Source: Kiritimatiellia bacterium (GTDB lineage: Bacteria; Verrucomicrobiota; Kiritimatiellia; RFP12; DVOR01). From it: a stretch of 7,501 nucleotides of DNA. Positions 1 to 5,839 of the stretch are shown one piece after another. Numbering within the stretch: the stretch's first letter is position 1; every line of letters begins with the position of its first letter. The notes beneath the pieces are model-generated. The model did no database searches, was not told the DNA's origin, and saw only the letters and a program-made list of their open reading frames with translations. Both the position numbers and the translations under genes were made by a program. The DNA is taken from NCBI GenBank assembly GCA_017457555.1, contig JAFTHG010000040.1, positions 1 to 7,501 on the forward strand, in the 5' to 3' direction.

Positions 1-307
1 CCTCGTTCGCGGCACGTTACGTCTTGCCTGCACGTGTATTTGCAGCCGTTGTGGGCAGACTTACCACACAGAATTCTCGGAAAAAGCCTACTGTGAAACC
101 TTTGAAATTACAGGTTTAAATATCTTGGACTTGACGGAATCCGTGCGAGAAGGTATTATACTTGCTCTTCCTTCGTACCCGATTTGCAAGGAAGACTGCA
201 AAGGCATCTGTCTGCATTGTGGCCAAGATCTCAATGCAGGACCGTGTACCTGCGCGAAAGGAGAGGGCAATTCTCCTTGGGACGCGTTAGACGGTTGGAT
301 GGCTTAA
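1..307 (+). CDS. DUF177/YceD family protein, C-terminal part (start lies before the window)
   Basis: Reading from base 2, the frame is open from the window edge to TAA at 305-307, giving about 101 residues of a protein whose N-terminus is outside the window. Seen directly: a CxRCG motif (CSRCG) near the start, then an LDLTESVREGIILALP stretch, then CKEDCKGICLHCGQDLN and a final CTC. This layout (acidic 'DL..xVRE.ILLALP' segment followed by C-x3-CKG-x-C-x2-CG) is the DUF177 signature. The E. coli member YceD is linked to 23S rRNA accumulation and is normally encoded next to rpmF, as here. The cysteines could bind a metal, which is inference. The gene ends 43 bases before rpmF, so the two probably share a transcript. 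The family call is firm; the molecular function is poorly defined in the family as a whole. Confidence 0.88.
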   Translation, partial: LVRGTLRLACTCICSRCGQTYHTEFSEKAYCETFEITGLNILDLTESVREGIILALPSYPICKEDCKGICLHCGQDLNAGPCTCAKGEGNSPWDALDGWMA

Positions 308-350
308 GGCATAACTGCGAGAAGCTTAGAGAAAGAAAGAGAGACATCAA

Positions 351-527
351 ATGGCAGTTCCTAAACGCAAAAAGTCCAAAATGCGTGTTCGTCAGCGTCG
401 TGCACAGATCAAGGCCGCAATTCCCGGCACGGTGACGTGTGAATGCGGCGCAACGCGTCTGTCGCATCGTGCTTGCCCCTCCTGCGGCAAATACGATGGC
501 CGTCAGGTGATTGCTGTCGAGGAATAA
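351..527 (+). CDS. rpmF: 50S ribosomal protein bL32
   Basis: This 58-residue basic protein begins MAVPKRKKSKMRVRQRRA, the typical bL32 N-terminus, and ends with a zinc-ribbon-like CPSCGKYDGRQVI segment. It is a small structural protein of the large ribosomal subunit. Its length matches the family. Its position between a DUF177 gene and plsX is the widespread yceD-rpmF-plsX arrangement. The upstream region is purine-rich (GAGAAAGAAAGAGAGA, about 329-344) but has no GGAG core, so initiation does not rely on a strong Shine-Dalgarno site. One oddity: the first cysteine pair reads C-E-C-G (CxC) rather than the CxxC usual in zinc-binding bL32, while the second pair CPSC is normal. Aligned on the second cysteine, the expected first position is Thr and the Cys sits one residue later. 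The gene is below 60 codons but identification is secure. Confidence 0.96.
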   Translation: MAVPKRKKSKMRVRQRRAQIKAAIPGTVTCECGATRLSHRACPSCGKYDGRQVIAVEE

Positions 528-535
528 GCACTAAC

Positions 536-551
536 GCCGCAATGATGCGGC
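536..551 (+). other. small hairpin between rpmF and plsX
   Basis: GCCGCA (536-541) and TGCGGC (546-551) form a perfect 6-bp stem around an ATGA loop. There is no T-tract after it, so it is not a terminator. It ends 4 bases before the plsX ribosome-binding site CGGAGGA (556-562). It could affect mRNA processing or access to that site; this is inference from position only. Confidence 0.4.
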
Positions 552-567
552 AGAGCGGAGGAGCCTT

Positions 568-1659
568 ATGCGGATTGCGCTGGATGCAATGGGCGGTGAT
601 AATGCGCCGTATGAAATTGTCTGGGGCGGTGTTTGGGCCGCAGCCAAGACGGACGACGATATTATTCTTGTCGGTGATGAAGCGGCAATTCGGGATGCTT
701 TGAAGATAAAGCATGCGAAGGTGCGTCCGCTCCCCGATGTGGATGCCTTGCTGAACAGTGGCAAAGTCCGCATTGTCCACACCGAAGAGTCGGTGGCAAT
801 GGATGATGCTCCTGCTGCAGCAGTGCGTCGTAAGAAGAATTGTTCCATCAACATCTGTATGCGGATGGTGAAGGAAGGCGAAGCAGATGCAGCCGTTTCG
901 GCCGGTAACTCCGGAGCAATGGCGGCTTCTGCGCTCTTCATTCTGGGCCGCATTAAAGGCGTGTCACGTCCGGCAATCGCAACCGTGATGCCGACGGCTG
1001 ATGGCGATCGACCGCTTCTGTTACTGGATGCCGGTGCAAATACCGATTGTCACCACGAATGGTTGCGCGAATTTGCCGTGATGGGCGATGTTTACAGTCG
1101 CTTGGTATTGGGCCGCGAAAAGCCGGAAGTCGGCTTGATGAGCATCGGTACCGAAGATTGTAAGGGCAACGAACTGACGAAGCAAGCGTTTCCGATCTTG
1201 CGCGATTACACGCCCGGCATTAACTTTAAAGGTAATGTTGAAGGGCATGACGTGTTTGAAGGTCAGACAGACGTGATTGTCTGCGATGGCTTCGTGGGGA
1301 ACGTGATTCTCAAAACATCGGAAAGTGCTGCCCACGCAATGGGCGGTTGGCTCAAGCGTATCATCAAATCCCGTCTGGCCTACAAACTGGCCGCACTGAT
1401 GTTGTTGCCGGCTTTGAAGAAATTTAAGCAGCAGATGGATCCAGAGATTCACGGTGGCGCACCTCTTCTGGGCGTGCCGGGTGCTGTGATTATCACACAC
1501 GGTTCCTCCTCATACAAGGCCATCTTCTATGCTTGCCGGGCAGGGTCCCGTGCCGCAGCGCACAATGTTTCCAAGGAGATTGAGGAACATATCGCCAACC
1601 TTCCGGAGATTCCGTTAGAAGAAGAAATGGACCAGGTGCCAGCGGCTGCAGCCCAATAA
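568..1659 (+). CDS. plsX: phosphate acyltransferase PlsX
   Basis: PlsX makes acyl-phosphate from acyl-ACP and phosphate. This is the first step of the PlsX/PlsY/PlsC route to phosphatidic acid, carried out by a soluble or membrane-peripheral enzyme. The 363-residue product starts with the hallmark MRIALDAMGGDNAP. It continues with AVSAGNSGAMAA, a LLDAGANTDC segment, GTEDCKGNEL, NFKGNVEGHD, VCDGFVGNVILKT and GGAPLLGVPG, all in the expected family order. The usual length is about 330-350 residues; the extra length is largely an acidic then Ala-rich tail after residue 345. The start is fixed by the family N-terminus and by GGAGGA at 557-562. It lies 40 bases after rpmF and 85 bases before fabD. 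In many bacteria fabH occupies the position directly after plsX, but here it is absent. Confidence 0.97.
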   Translation: MRIALDAMGGDNAPYEIVWGGVWAAAKTDDDIILVGDEAAIRDALKIKHAKVRPLPDVDALLNSGKVRIVHTEESVAMDDAPAAAVRRKKNCSINICMRMVKEGEADAAVSAGNSGAMAASALFILGRIKGVSRPAIATVMPTADGDRPLLLLDAGANTDCHHEWLREFAVMGDVYSRLVLGREKPEVGLMSIGTEDCKGNELTKQAFPILRDYTPGINFKGNVEGHDVFEGQTDVIVCDGFVGNVILKTSESAAHAMGGWLKRIIKSRLAYKLAALMLLPALKKFKQQMDPEIHGGAPLLGVPGAVIITHGSSSYKAIFYACRAGSRAAAHNVSKEIEEHIANLPEIPLEEEMDQVPAAAAQ

Positions 1660-1661
1660 AA

Positions 1662-1713
1662 TTGCAGAATTGCAAAACCAAGGGTTGCAACTTCTTGTCG
1701 AAACCGCTAAACT
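1662..1713 (+). promoter_or_regulatory. possible internal promoter with TTGCA repeats ahead of fabD
   Basis: The 85-base plsX-fabD gap holds three TTGCA words starting at 1662, 1670 and 1685; the last lies within the 8-bp palindrome GTTGCAAC (1684-1691). TTGCAA (1685-1690) is followed after exactly 17 bases by TAAACT (1708-1713), which would make a sigma70-like promoter matching 4 of 6 bases in each box. The fabD start is 32 bases beyond. The repeats could also be a regulator's site. Both readings are weak, and chance is possible in a gap this AT-rich. Confidence 0.3.
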
Positions 1714-1744
1714 ATGTCACAGTTTCACTGAAAGGACAGTTGTT

Positions 1745-2665
1745 ATGTTGAATTGTTTTTTTGCAGGTCAGGGTGCTCAATTCCCGGGAATGGGCAAAGA
1801 CCTCGCTGAGAATGATCCCGAAATCATGGCTCTCTTTGATAAGGCCAATGAAGTGCTCGGGTTTGACTTGAAGACGATTTGCTTTGAAGGTCCGGCAGAG
1901 GCTCTGACGAAGTCTGATGTTTGTCAGCCGGCAATTTTCACGGTTTCGATGGCTTGCTATACCGCATTCCGCAAGCAGTGCCCCGATGCTCCTGCCGCTG
2001 CAATGGCAGGTCTTTCCTTGGGTGAATGGACTGCTCTCTGCGCTGCTGGCGTATTGGATTTTGAAACAACGCTCAAAATTCTTCAGGCCCGTGGCAAGTA
2101 TATGCAGGAAGCCTGTGAAGCAAAGCCCTCGGGCATGATTTCCATTATGGGCGCATCGCCGGATCAACTGAAGGCTATCTGCGAAGGATCCGGTTGCACC
2201 GTTTCCAATATCAATTCGGACGCACAGCAGGTGATTTCCGGCACGCATGAAGCTGTGGCAAAGGCCGCTGAATTGGCTACCGCAGAAGGCATCAAGAATG
2301 TGGTGCTTCAGGTCGCTGGAGCTTTCCACTCGCCCTTCATGACCCCCGCTCGTGAAAAGTTGGCTGAATTTGTGAAGGATATTCCTTTCGGCAAGCCCGC
2401 TGTGCCGGTGTTGTCGAATGCGACAGGTACCTTCCACGCAGAAGACGGCGAAACCATTAAGGCCGCAATGCTCACACAGGTTGACAGCCCCGTACACTTC
2501 TCTGACTGTGTCAAGGCCGTAATGCCGAATGGTGGCATCTTCGCAGAATTTGGTCCCGGCAAGGTGCTTTCCGGTCTTATCCGTCGCATTGACAAGGCCA
2601 ATGCCGTCACGAATGTTCAGGACACCGCTTCGCTCACCGCAACGGTCGCGAAGGTGACTGCCTAA
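1745..2665 (+). CDS. fabD: malonyl-CoA:ACP transacylase
   Basis: FabD transfers malonyl from CoA to the phosphopantetheine of acyl carrier protein, supplying the extender unit for type II fatty acid synthesis in the cytoplasm. From the ATG at 1745 the protein is 306 residues, the normal family size. Visible motifs are FFAGQGAQFPGMGKDL (oxyanion Gln region, residues 5-20), GLSLGEW with the nucleophile Ser91, Arg116 in QARGKYM (malonyl carboxylate binding), and GAFHSPFM with the catalytic His195. The nucleophile elbow has Leu90 where E. coli FabD has His (GHSLGE), a known natural variant that keeps the Ser-His pair. The frame is open back to a TTG at 1670, but the ATG at 1745 has AAGGA (1732-1736) 8 bases upstream and begins right at the conserved domain, so it is preferred. 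The gene lies 32 bases before fabG, in one operon. Confidence 0.96.
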   Translation: MLNCFFAGQGAQFPGMGKDLAENDPEIMALFDKANEVLGFDLKTICFEGPAEALTKSDVCQPAIFTVSMACYTAFRKQCPDAPAAAMAGLSLGEWTALCAAGVLDFETTLKILQARGKYMQEACEAKPSGMISIMGASPDQLKAICEGSGCTVSNINSDAQQVISGTHEAVAKAAELATAEGIKNVVLQVAGAFHSPFMTPAREKLAEFVKDIPFGKPAVPVLSNATGTFHAEDGETIKAAMLTQVDSPVHFSDCVKAVMPNGGIFAEFGPGKVLSGLIRRIDKANAVTNVQDTASLTATVAKVTA

Positions 2666-2697
2666 ACTCGCTTAACCGATAAAGAAAGGAATACCTC

Positions 2698-3459
2698 ATG
2701 GATTTCACAGGTAAAGTTGCTCTCGTCACCGGTTCTGGTGGTGGTATTGGTCTCGCAACCGCGAAGGCTCTTGCCGAGGCAGGCGCAGACGTTGCTGTTC
2801 TTGACTTTAATCCCGCGCTTTTGGAGAGCGCCAAGGCAGAAGTTGAAGCCTATGGCCACAAGGTGATTACGATTCAGTGCGACGTTTCCAAGGCAGATCA
2901 GGTGGATGCTGCAGTCAAGCAGACTGTGGATGCTTTCGGTCGTCTGGATATTCTCGTCAACAATGCCGGTATTACTCGCGACAACCTCCTGTTGCGTATG
3001 GAAGAATCCGAATGGGATGCCGTTATTGCGACCAATCTTAAGTCCGTCTATCTCTTCTCCAAGGCCGTTATCCGTCCAATGGGTAAGAATAAGGGTCCCG
3101 ATGGTAAGCCTTGCGGTGGCGTCATCATCAACACCGCCTCTGTCATTGGTCTCTTCGGCAATGTTGGTCAGCTCAACTACGGCGCAGCCAAGGCTGGCGT
3201 GATCAATATGACCAAGACGATCTCCAAGGAATATGGCAAGAAGAAGATTCGCTGCAATGCTGTTGCTCCAGGCTTCATCAAGACCAAGATGACCGAAGTC
3301 CTCTCGCAGGAAGCCAAGGACGCTATGGCCAAGATGATTCCGCTTCAGGAACTCGGCGAACCCGAAGATGTGGCTAAGGCAATTCGCTTCCTCGCATCCG
3401 ATGAAGCCTCTTATATCACCGGCCAGACGCTCGCAGTCAGTGGCGGTATGGCATTCTGA
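2698..3459 (+). CDS. fabG: 3-oxoacyl-ACP reductase FabG (short-chain dehydrogenase/reductase)
   Basis: FabG reduces 3-oxoacyl-ACP to 3-hydroxyacyl-ACP in each elongation round. The 253-residue product is a classical SDR. It has a TGSGGGIG cofactor loop (residues 11-18), NNAGI (88-92), Asn113, Ser148 in the NTAS segment, and the Tyr161-x3-Lys165 active site. The C-terminus YITGQTLAVSGGMAF is typical of FabG. Compared with E. coli FabG there is a short insertion around residues 129-140 (GKNKGPDGKPCG), just before the strand leading to Ser148. Asp36 sits at the end of strand beta-2 and there is no Arg in the glycine loop. In SDRs this pattern favours NAD(H) over the NADP(H) used by most FabG enzymes. 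AAAGGA (2685-2690) lies 7 bases before the ATG. Placement between fabD and acpP makes the fatty acid synthesis role very likely, although single SDR sequences alone can be ambiguous. Confidence 0.94.
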   Translation: MDFTGKVALVTGSGGGIGLATAKALAEAGADVAVLDFNPALLESAKAEVEAYGHKVITIQCDVSKADQVDAAVKQTVDAFGRLDILVNNAGITRDNLLLRMEESEWDAVIATNLKSVYLFSKAVIRPMGKNKGPDGKPCGGVIINTASVIGLFGNVGQLNYGAAKAGVINMTKTISKEYGKKKIRCNAVAPGFIKTKMTEVLSQEAKDAMAKMIPLQELGEPEDVAKAIRFLASDEASYITGQTLAVSGGMAF

Positions 3460-3479
3460 TTTCATTTTTCACAACAACC

Positions 3480-3500
3480 TTCCCCGGTGTGAGCCGGGAA
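3480..3500 (+). other. hairpin in the fabG-acpP gap
   Basis: TTCCCCGG (3480-3487) can pair with CCGGGAA (3494-3500), giving a 7-bp stem with one bulged C and a 6-base TGTGAG loop. No T-tract follows (ACTAAAACAA), so it is not a normal terminator. It lies 13 bases before the acpP ribosome-binding site. It may be an mRNA processing or stabilising element that lets acpP be expressed above its neighbours; that role is inference. Confidence 0.45.
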
Positions 3501-3527
3501 ACTAAAACAACCCAAGGAGTACATAAC

Positions 3528-3770
3528 ATGTCCCTCGAACAGAAAGTTACAGACATCATCGTCGATCAGCTTGGTGTGGACGCCGCACAGGTCGTGCCGG
3601 AAGCATCTTTCATCGATGACCTCAACGCCGACTCCCTCGATCAGGTTGAACTGATCATGGCTTTCGAAGAAGAATTCGGCGCAGAAATTCCGGACGAAGA
3701 CGCAGAAAAGCTGACCACCGTTGGCGCTGTGATTTCGTACCTCACGGAAAAGGGCATCACCGCTGAATAA
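3528..3770 (+). CDS. acpP: acyl carrier protein
   Basis: ACP carries growing acyl chains as thioesters on a 4'-phosphopantetheine arm and is the shared substrate of FabD, FabG and PlsX encoded upstream. The protein is 80 residues, acidic and helical. It has the canonical attachment motif DSLD with Ser36, followed by QVELIMAFEEEFG, and the helix-III region IPDEDAEKLTTVGAVISYL. The frame is open upstream to a GTG at 3489. The ATG at 3528 is chosen because AAGGAG (3514-3519) lies 8 bases before it and the protein then begins MSLEQKVTDII, as in other ACPs. It is the last gene of the cluster and is followed directly by a strong terminator. No fabF follows it, unlike in many bacteria. Confidence 0.98.
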   Translation: MSLEQKVTDIIVDQLGVDAAQVVPEASFIDDLNADSLDQVELIMAFEEEFGAEIPDEDAEKLTTVGAVISYLTEKGITAE

Positions 3771-3800
3771 GCGCTGACGGTCTTAATCCGTAAGAGAAAA

Positions 3801-3830
3801 AGCCGCATCTTCGGATGCGGCTCTCTTTTT
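3801..3830 (+). terminator. intrinsic terminator of the rpmF-acpP cluster
   Basis: A perfect 9-bp stem, AGCCGCATC (3801-3809) with GATGCGGCT (3814-3822), encloses the very stable UUCG tetraloop closed by C-G. It is followed by CTCTTTTT. It starts 30 bases after the acpP stop codon. This is a textbook Rho-independent terminator and marks the end of the fatty acid synthesis transcript. Confidence 0.93.
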
Positions 3831-3996
3831 ATTGTCACCGGTATTCAGAAAGCAGGTCGGACGCGTAAGGGAACGGTTTCAGAAGAAAGTTATCTTGCGG
3901 CAGAGGATAATCGGTGGTGTTATGGTGTGAGGTTCAGGTGTGTCGTTTGCAAATGTGAGACGAAAAAGCAGATGGTCACTATCGTTATCAGGCGAC

Positions 3997-4032
3997 TTGC
4001 AGCGCGAGAACGTGATACACTTATAATAAGTG
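3997..4032 (+). promoter_or_regulatory. candidate promoter with -10 box inside a 15-bp dyad
   Basis: TATAAT (4022-4027) matches the sigma70 -10 consensus exactly. TTGCAG (3997-4002) is a possible -35 box, but the spacer is 19 bases, longer than the optimum. The -10 lies inside a perfect palindrome, CACTTAT-A-ATAAGTG (4018-4032). A repressor bound there would block RNA polymerase, so the dyad is a plausible operator. A transcript from here would run through the small frame at 4121 into the secreted-protein gene. The AT-rich dyad could also occur by chance. Confidence 0.4.
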
Positions 4033-4120
4033 AGAACATCTGTAGGTCATTGCAGTCGCAGTTTACTCCTCTGGAATGAATTTAACAGCTTTTGGATGTA
4101 CTGCCTAAAGGAGAGATGCG

Positions 4121-4222
4121 GTGTCAGAAAGAAGCTGTGCGGCGTGGAAGAGGGGTGTTGCTGCTTTCAATAGCGCAAAAACAATCGCCTTTTCTAGAGT
4201 TTTTTGTCTTGAATGTGATTAA
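4121..4222 (+). CDS. possible small ORF, 33 residues, function unknown
   Basis: A GTG start at 4121 is preceded by AAAGGAG (4107-4113) at a 7-base spacing, among the best ribosome-binding sites in the window. The frame runs 33 codons to TAA at 4220-4222. The peptide is slightly basic, has a Cys near residue 6, and ends CLECD. I recognise no family. An overlapping frame begins at ATG 4116 and runs 47 codons to TAG 4257-4259, with a more hydrophobic product, but its start is only 2 bases from the Shine-Dalgarno sequence. The ribosome-binding site is the sole positive evidence. It could be a leader peptide for the secreted-protein gene, which starts 53 bases later, or no gene at all. Confidence 0.25.
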   Translation: MSERSCAAWKRGVAAFNSAKTIAFSRVFCLECD

Positions 4223-4226
4223 AGTG

Positions 4227-4255
4227 TTGCGTGCGGGCCTGAAATGCGCTATTCT
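4227..4255 (+). promoter_or_regulatory. candidate promoter for the secreted-protein gene
   Basis: TTGCGT (4227-4232) and TATTCT (4250-4255) are separated by 17 bases, the ideal sigma70 spacing. The boxes match the consensus at 3 of 6 and 4 of 6 positions. The -10 overlaps a small inverted repeat, GCTAT-TCT-ATAGC (4249-4261). Transcription would start about 4262, leaving a leader of roughly 14 bases before the ATG at 4276. Proximity to the start supports it; box quality is moderate. Confidence 0.45.
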
Positions 4256-4275
4256 ATAGCAAGAGAGATTGTGTT

Positions 4276-5826
4276 ATGACATCAATGCGATACACCTTTT
4301 TCAGTGCCGTAATGGTTGCGTTTGCGATGCAGACGTTGTCTGCGGCTACGAGTGGATGGCTTTCTCCGGAAGCTACGGAAGCCAATCCGTACACCTTTTT
4401 GGATGCGACGGGGACAACGGTTACGTTGCCTTCTGCGCTTTATTCCGGGTGGACGGTCTTTAATGCTTCGTCGGCAACAGTTGAAACAGCGCAACAATAT
4501 GACGTTTCTTCAGCTGCGGATGCGGATAGCGTAGGGGATGGTATGTTGCGCTTTAAGGGGCAAGTGGCAGATGAAAATGCCTATTTGGCTCTTGGCATCC
4601 GCGCCTCTGCAACAATGGATACGCCACAGACATTGGAGCCTGTGAGTGGAAAGGTCCGAGTTGATAATGTCTATGCCAAGGTGCGTTTTGTGGAATGTGC
4701 CGAAACGCCGGAAGTTAGCGAGTTGATGGAGATGTATCCCTCTTACGCAGATAGTTTGCCGACAGAGAACGGTGAGTTGCCACCCTTTACTGCGGCAAAG
4801 TTGGGCGTTTGCGTGGGTGATGACGGTTATTTTCGTGTGACGCGCGTTCGAAGCGGTACGGCAGATAATCCTGGTGATGGTTTGCCGGAGAATTACACGT
4901 ATGAATTCTGTAAGTCCAAGCATAGTTATGCCGAAGTGGGTGGCGGTGCTGTGATTATCCGTATTGAATTTAATACGTATGAGAGTGTGGATTACTCCTA
5001 TCGCCGTGCATTTCGGATTTTTGCTAAAAATGCAGATGGTGGTGAAGAAATCTGCCTTACAGAAGACTTGGGCTATCCCTGGTTGATTCAGGATGGTGTG
5101 TACCAATTTGATTTCTCTGCGTTGGAAGAGGATGAGTGGCTCTACGCAATTGATGATGCTATTGCCTCGGCAGGAGGCGTTTTACCCTCCGGAGAAGCAC
5201 GCGCAATGGTGGATGCTCCGATTGATGCATTGAATCATCTGGCGTTTTCGGCATCGGATGGTGGTTTCTACAGCGCGTGGATGTCGCAAGCCACATTGGA
5301 CGATGTGGTGACATTGTCAACTTATGATACCAGTTTGTTTACGCCGTTTGTGAGTGCACCGGGTGTCTATTTTGACTTGTATGCAGCTTGGGCTGCGGAT
5401 TACAATGTGACGCTGTCGGACTGGTTGAAATCCAGTGAGGGTGGTTTAACGCCCTATGCGGTGGATACGGCAGCAGATGAATTGACACAACACGCTTTTG
5501 ACGCCTTCTTGCTCTATATGGACCCGGAAACGGATGAAGCCCTGCGTCTAACGGTGACGGGAATCGTTCCGGAAGAGGATATGGTTTCCTTTACGGTTAC
5601 GGGGCCGGACGGATGTAATTTGCGCGAAGCGGTGAGTCGTGCTTCACGCCTGCGGATTCGCCGCGCGGCCGATTTGGCATCGTTGGCCACGGCAGATGCA
5701 ACCGACTATGACATTGTCTTCTCCAGTGATGGCACAGTAGCGTCCTTTGCGGTGCCAAAGGTTGAGGACGATGTTGAGTTGCCTTTCATGCAGGCGACAT
5801 TGGTGCCTGTGACTGATTGTGAATAA
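4276..5826 (+). CDS. secreted acidic protein of unknown function
   Basis: This 516-residue protein is not one I recognise. It starts with a Sec-type signal peptide: MTSMRY, a hydrophobic stretch FFSAVMVAFAM, then QTLSAATS with likely cleavage after residue 23 or 24. ATG 4285 (residue 4) is an alternative start. The Shine-Dalgarno is weak (AAGAGAG, 4261-4267). The mature part is rich in Asp, Glu, Ala, Thr and aromatic residues. Residues about 85-290 look like alternating beta strands (AYLALGIRASATM, KVRVDNVYAKVRFVE, AVIIRIEFNTY, RAFRIFA, GVYQFDFSAL), loosely like a LamG or other jelly-roll fold; this is impression only. Residues about 365-430 (DLYAAWAADYNVTLSDWL ... AFDAFLLYMDPETDE) resemble a C-terminal module of large exported proteins in Verrucomicrobiota-type bacteria, again inference. 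I see no LPxTG, lipobox, PEP-CTERM or C-terminal membrane helix. It appears to be a single-gene transcript between two terminators. The frame itself is certainly coding. Confidence 0.85.
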   Translation: MTSMRYTFFSAVMVAFAMQTLSAATSGWLSPEATEANPYTFLDATGTTVTLPSALYSGWTVFNASSATVETAQQYDVSSAADADSVGDGMLRFKGQVADENAYLALGIRASATMDTPQTLEPVSGKVRVDNVYAKVRFVECAETPEVSELMEMYPSYADSLPTENGELPPFTAAKLGVCVGDDGYFRVTRVRSGTADNPGDGLPENYTYEFCKSKHSYAEVGGGAVIIRIEFNTYESVDYSYRRAFRIFAKNADGGEEICLTEDLGYPWLIQDGVYQFDFSALEEDEWLYAIDDAIASAGGVLPSGEARAMVDAPIDALNHLAFSASDGGFYSAWMSQATLDDVVTLSTYDTSLFTPFVSAPGVYFDLYAAWAADYNVTLSDWLKSSEGGLTPYAVDTAADELTQHAFDAFLLYMDPETDEALRLTVTGIVPEEDMVSFTVTGPDGCNLREAVSRASRLRIRRAADLASLATADATDYDIVFSSDGTVASFAVPKVEDDVELPFMQATLVPVTDCE

Positions 5827-5839
5827 TAATCATACAAAA

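Larger units (their letters stand above)
3831..4275. other. 445-base intergenic region, no firmly supported gene
   Basis: This is the largest non-coding stretch in the window, between the acpP terminator and the secreted-protein gene. I see no tRNA-like cloverleaf, transposon end or known riboswitch. It contains a perfect TATAAT inside a dyad (4018-4032), a strong ribosome-binding site AAAGGAG (4107-4113) before a 33-codon frame, and a promoter candidate at 4227-4255. The frame continuing from acpP stays free of stops from 3771 to TGA at 4077-4079 (102 sense codons). Its only conventional starts are GTG 3927 and ATG 3972, neither with a good ribosome-binding site, so I do not call it a gene. 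It could be a decayed gene, a leader region or chance. Confidence 0.6.

Noticed and set aside
536..551. Terminator between rpmF and plsX
   Set aside because: The stem is 6 bp and no T-tract follows; transcription most likely continues into plsX.
1021..1500. Reverse-strand open frame of 159 codons opposite plsX
   Set aside because: Shadow of plsX; no independent support.
1670..1744. N-terminal extension of FabD from TTG 1670
   Set aside because: ATG 1745 has a good Shine-Dalgarno at 8 bases and matches the family start; the extension has no homology to FabD.
1712..2497. Reverse-strand open frame of 261 codons opposite fabD
   Set aside because: It is antisense to a secure fabD and has no plausible ribosome-binding context or known motifs.
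2662..3465. Reverse-strand open frame of 267 codons opposite fabG
   Set aside because: It lies exactly antisense to a gene with clear catalytic motifs; its product shows no recognisable family and is a by-product of fabG codon use.
3489..3527. N-terminal extension of ACP from GTG 3489
   Set aside because: The GTG lies inside a hairpin loop without a ribosome-binding site, while ATG 3528 has AAGGAG and the conserved ACP N-terminus.
4116..4259. 47-codon frame from ATG 4116
   Set aside because: The start is only 2 bases from the Shine-Dalgarno sequence, which fits GTG 4121 better; kept only as an alternative.
4510..5106. Reverse-strand open frame of 198 codons opposite the secreted-protein gene
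   Set aside because: The forward frame is much longer and has a signal peptide and terminator; the reverse product looks like low-complexity shadow sequence.
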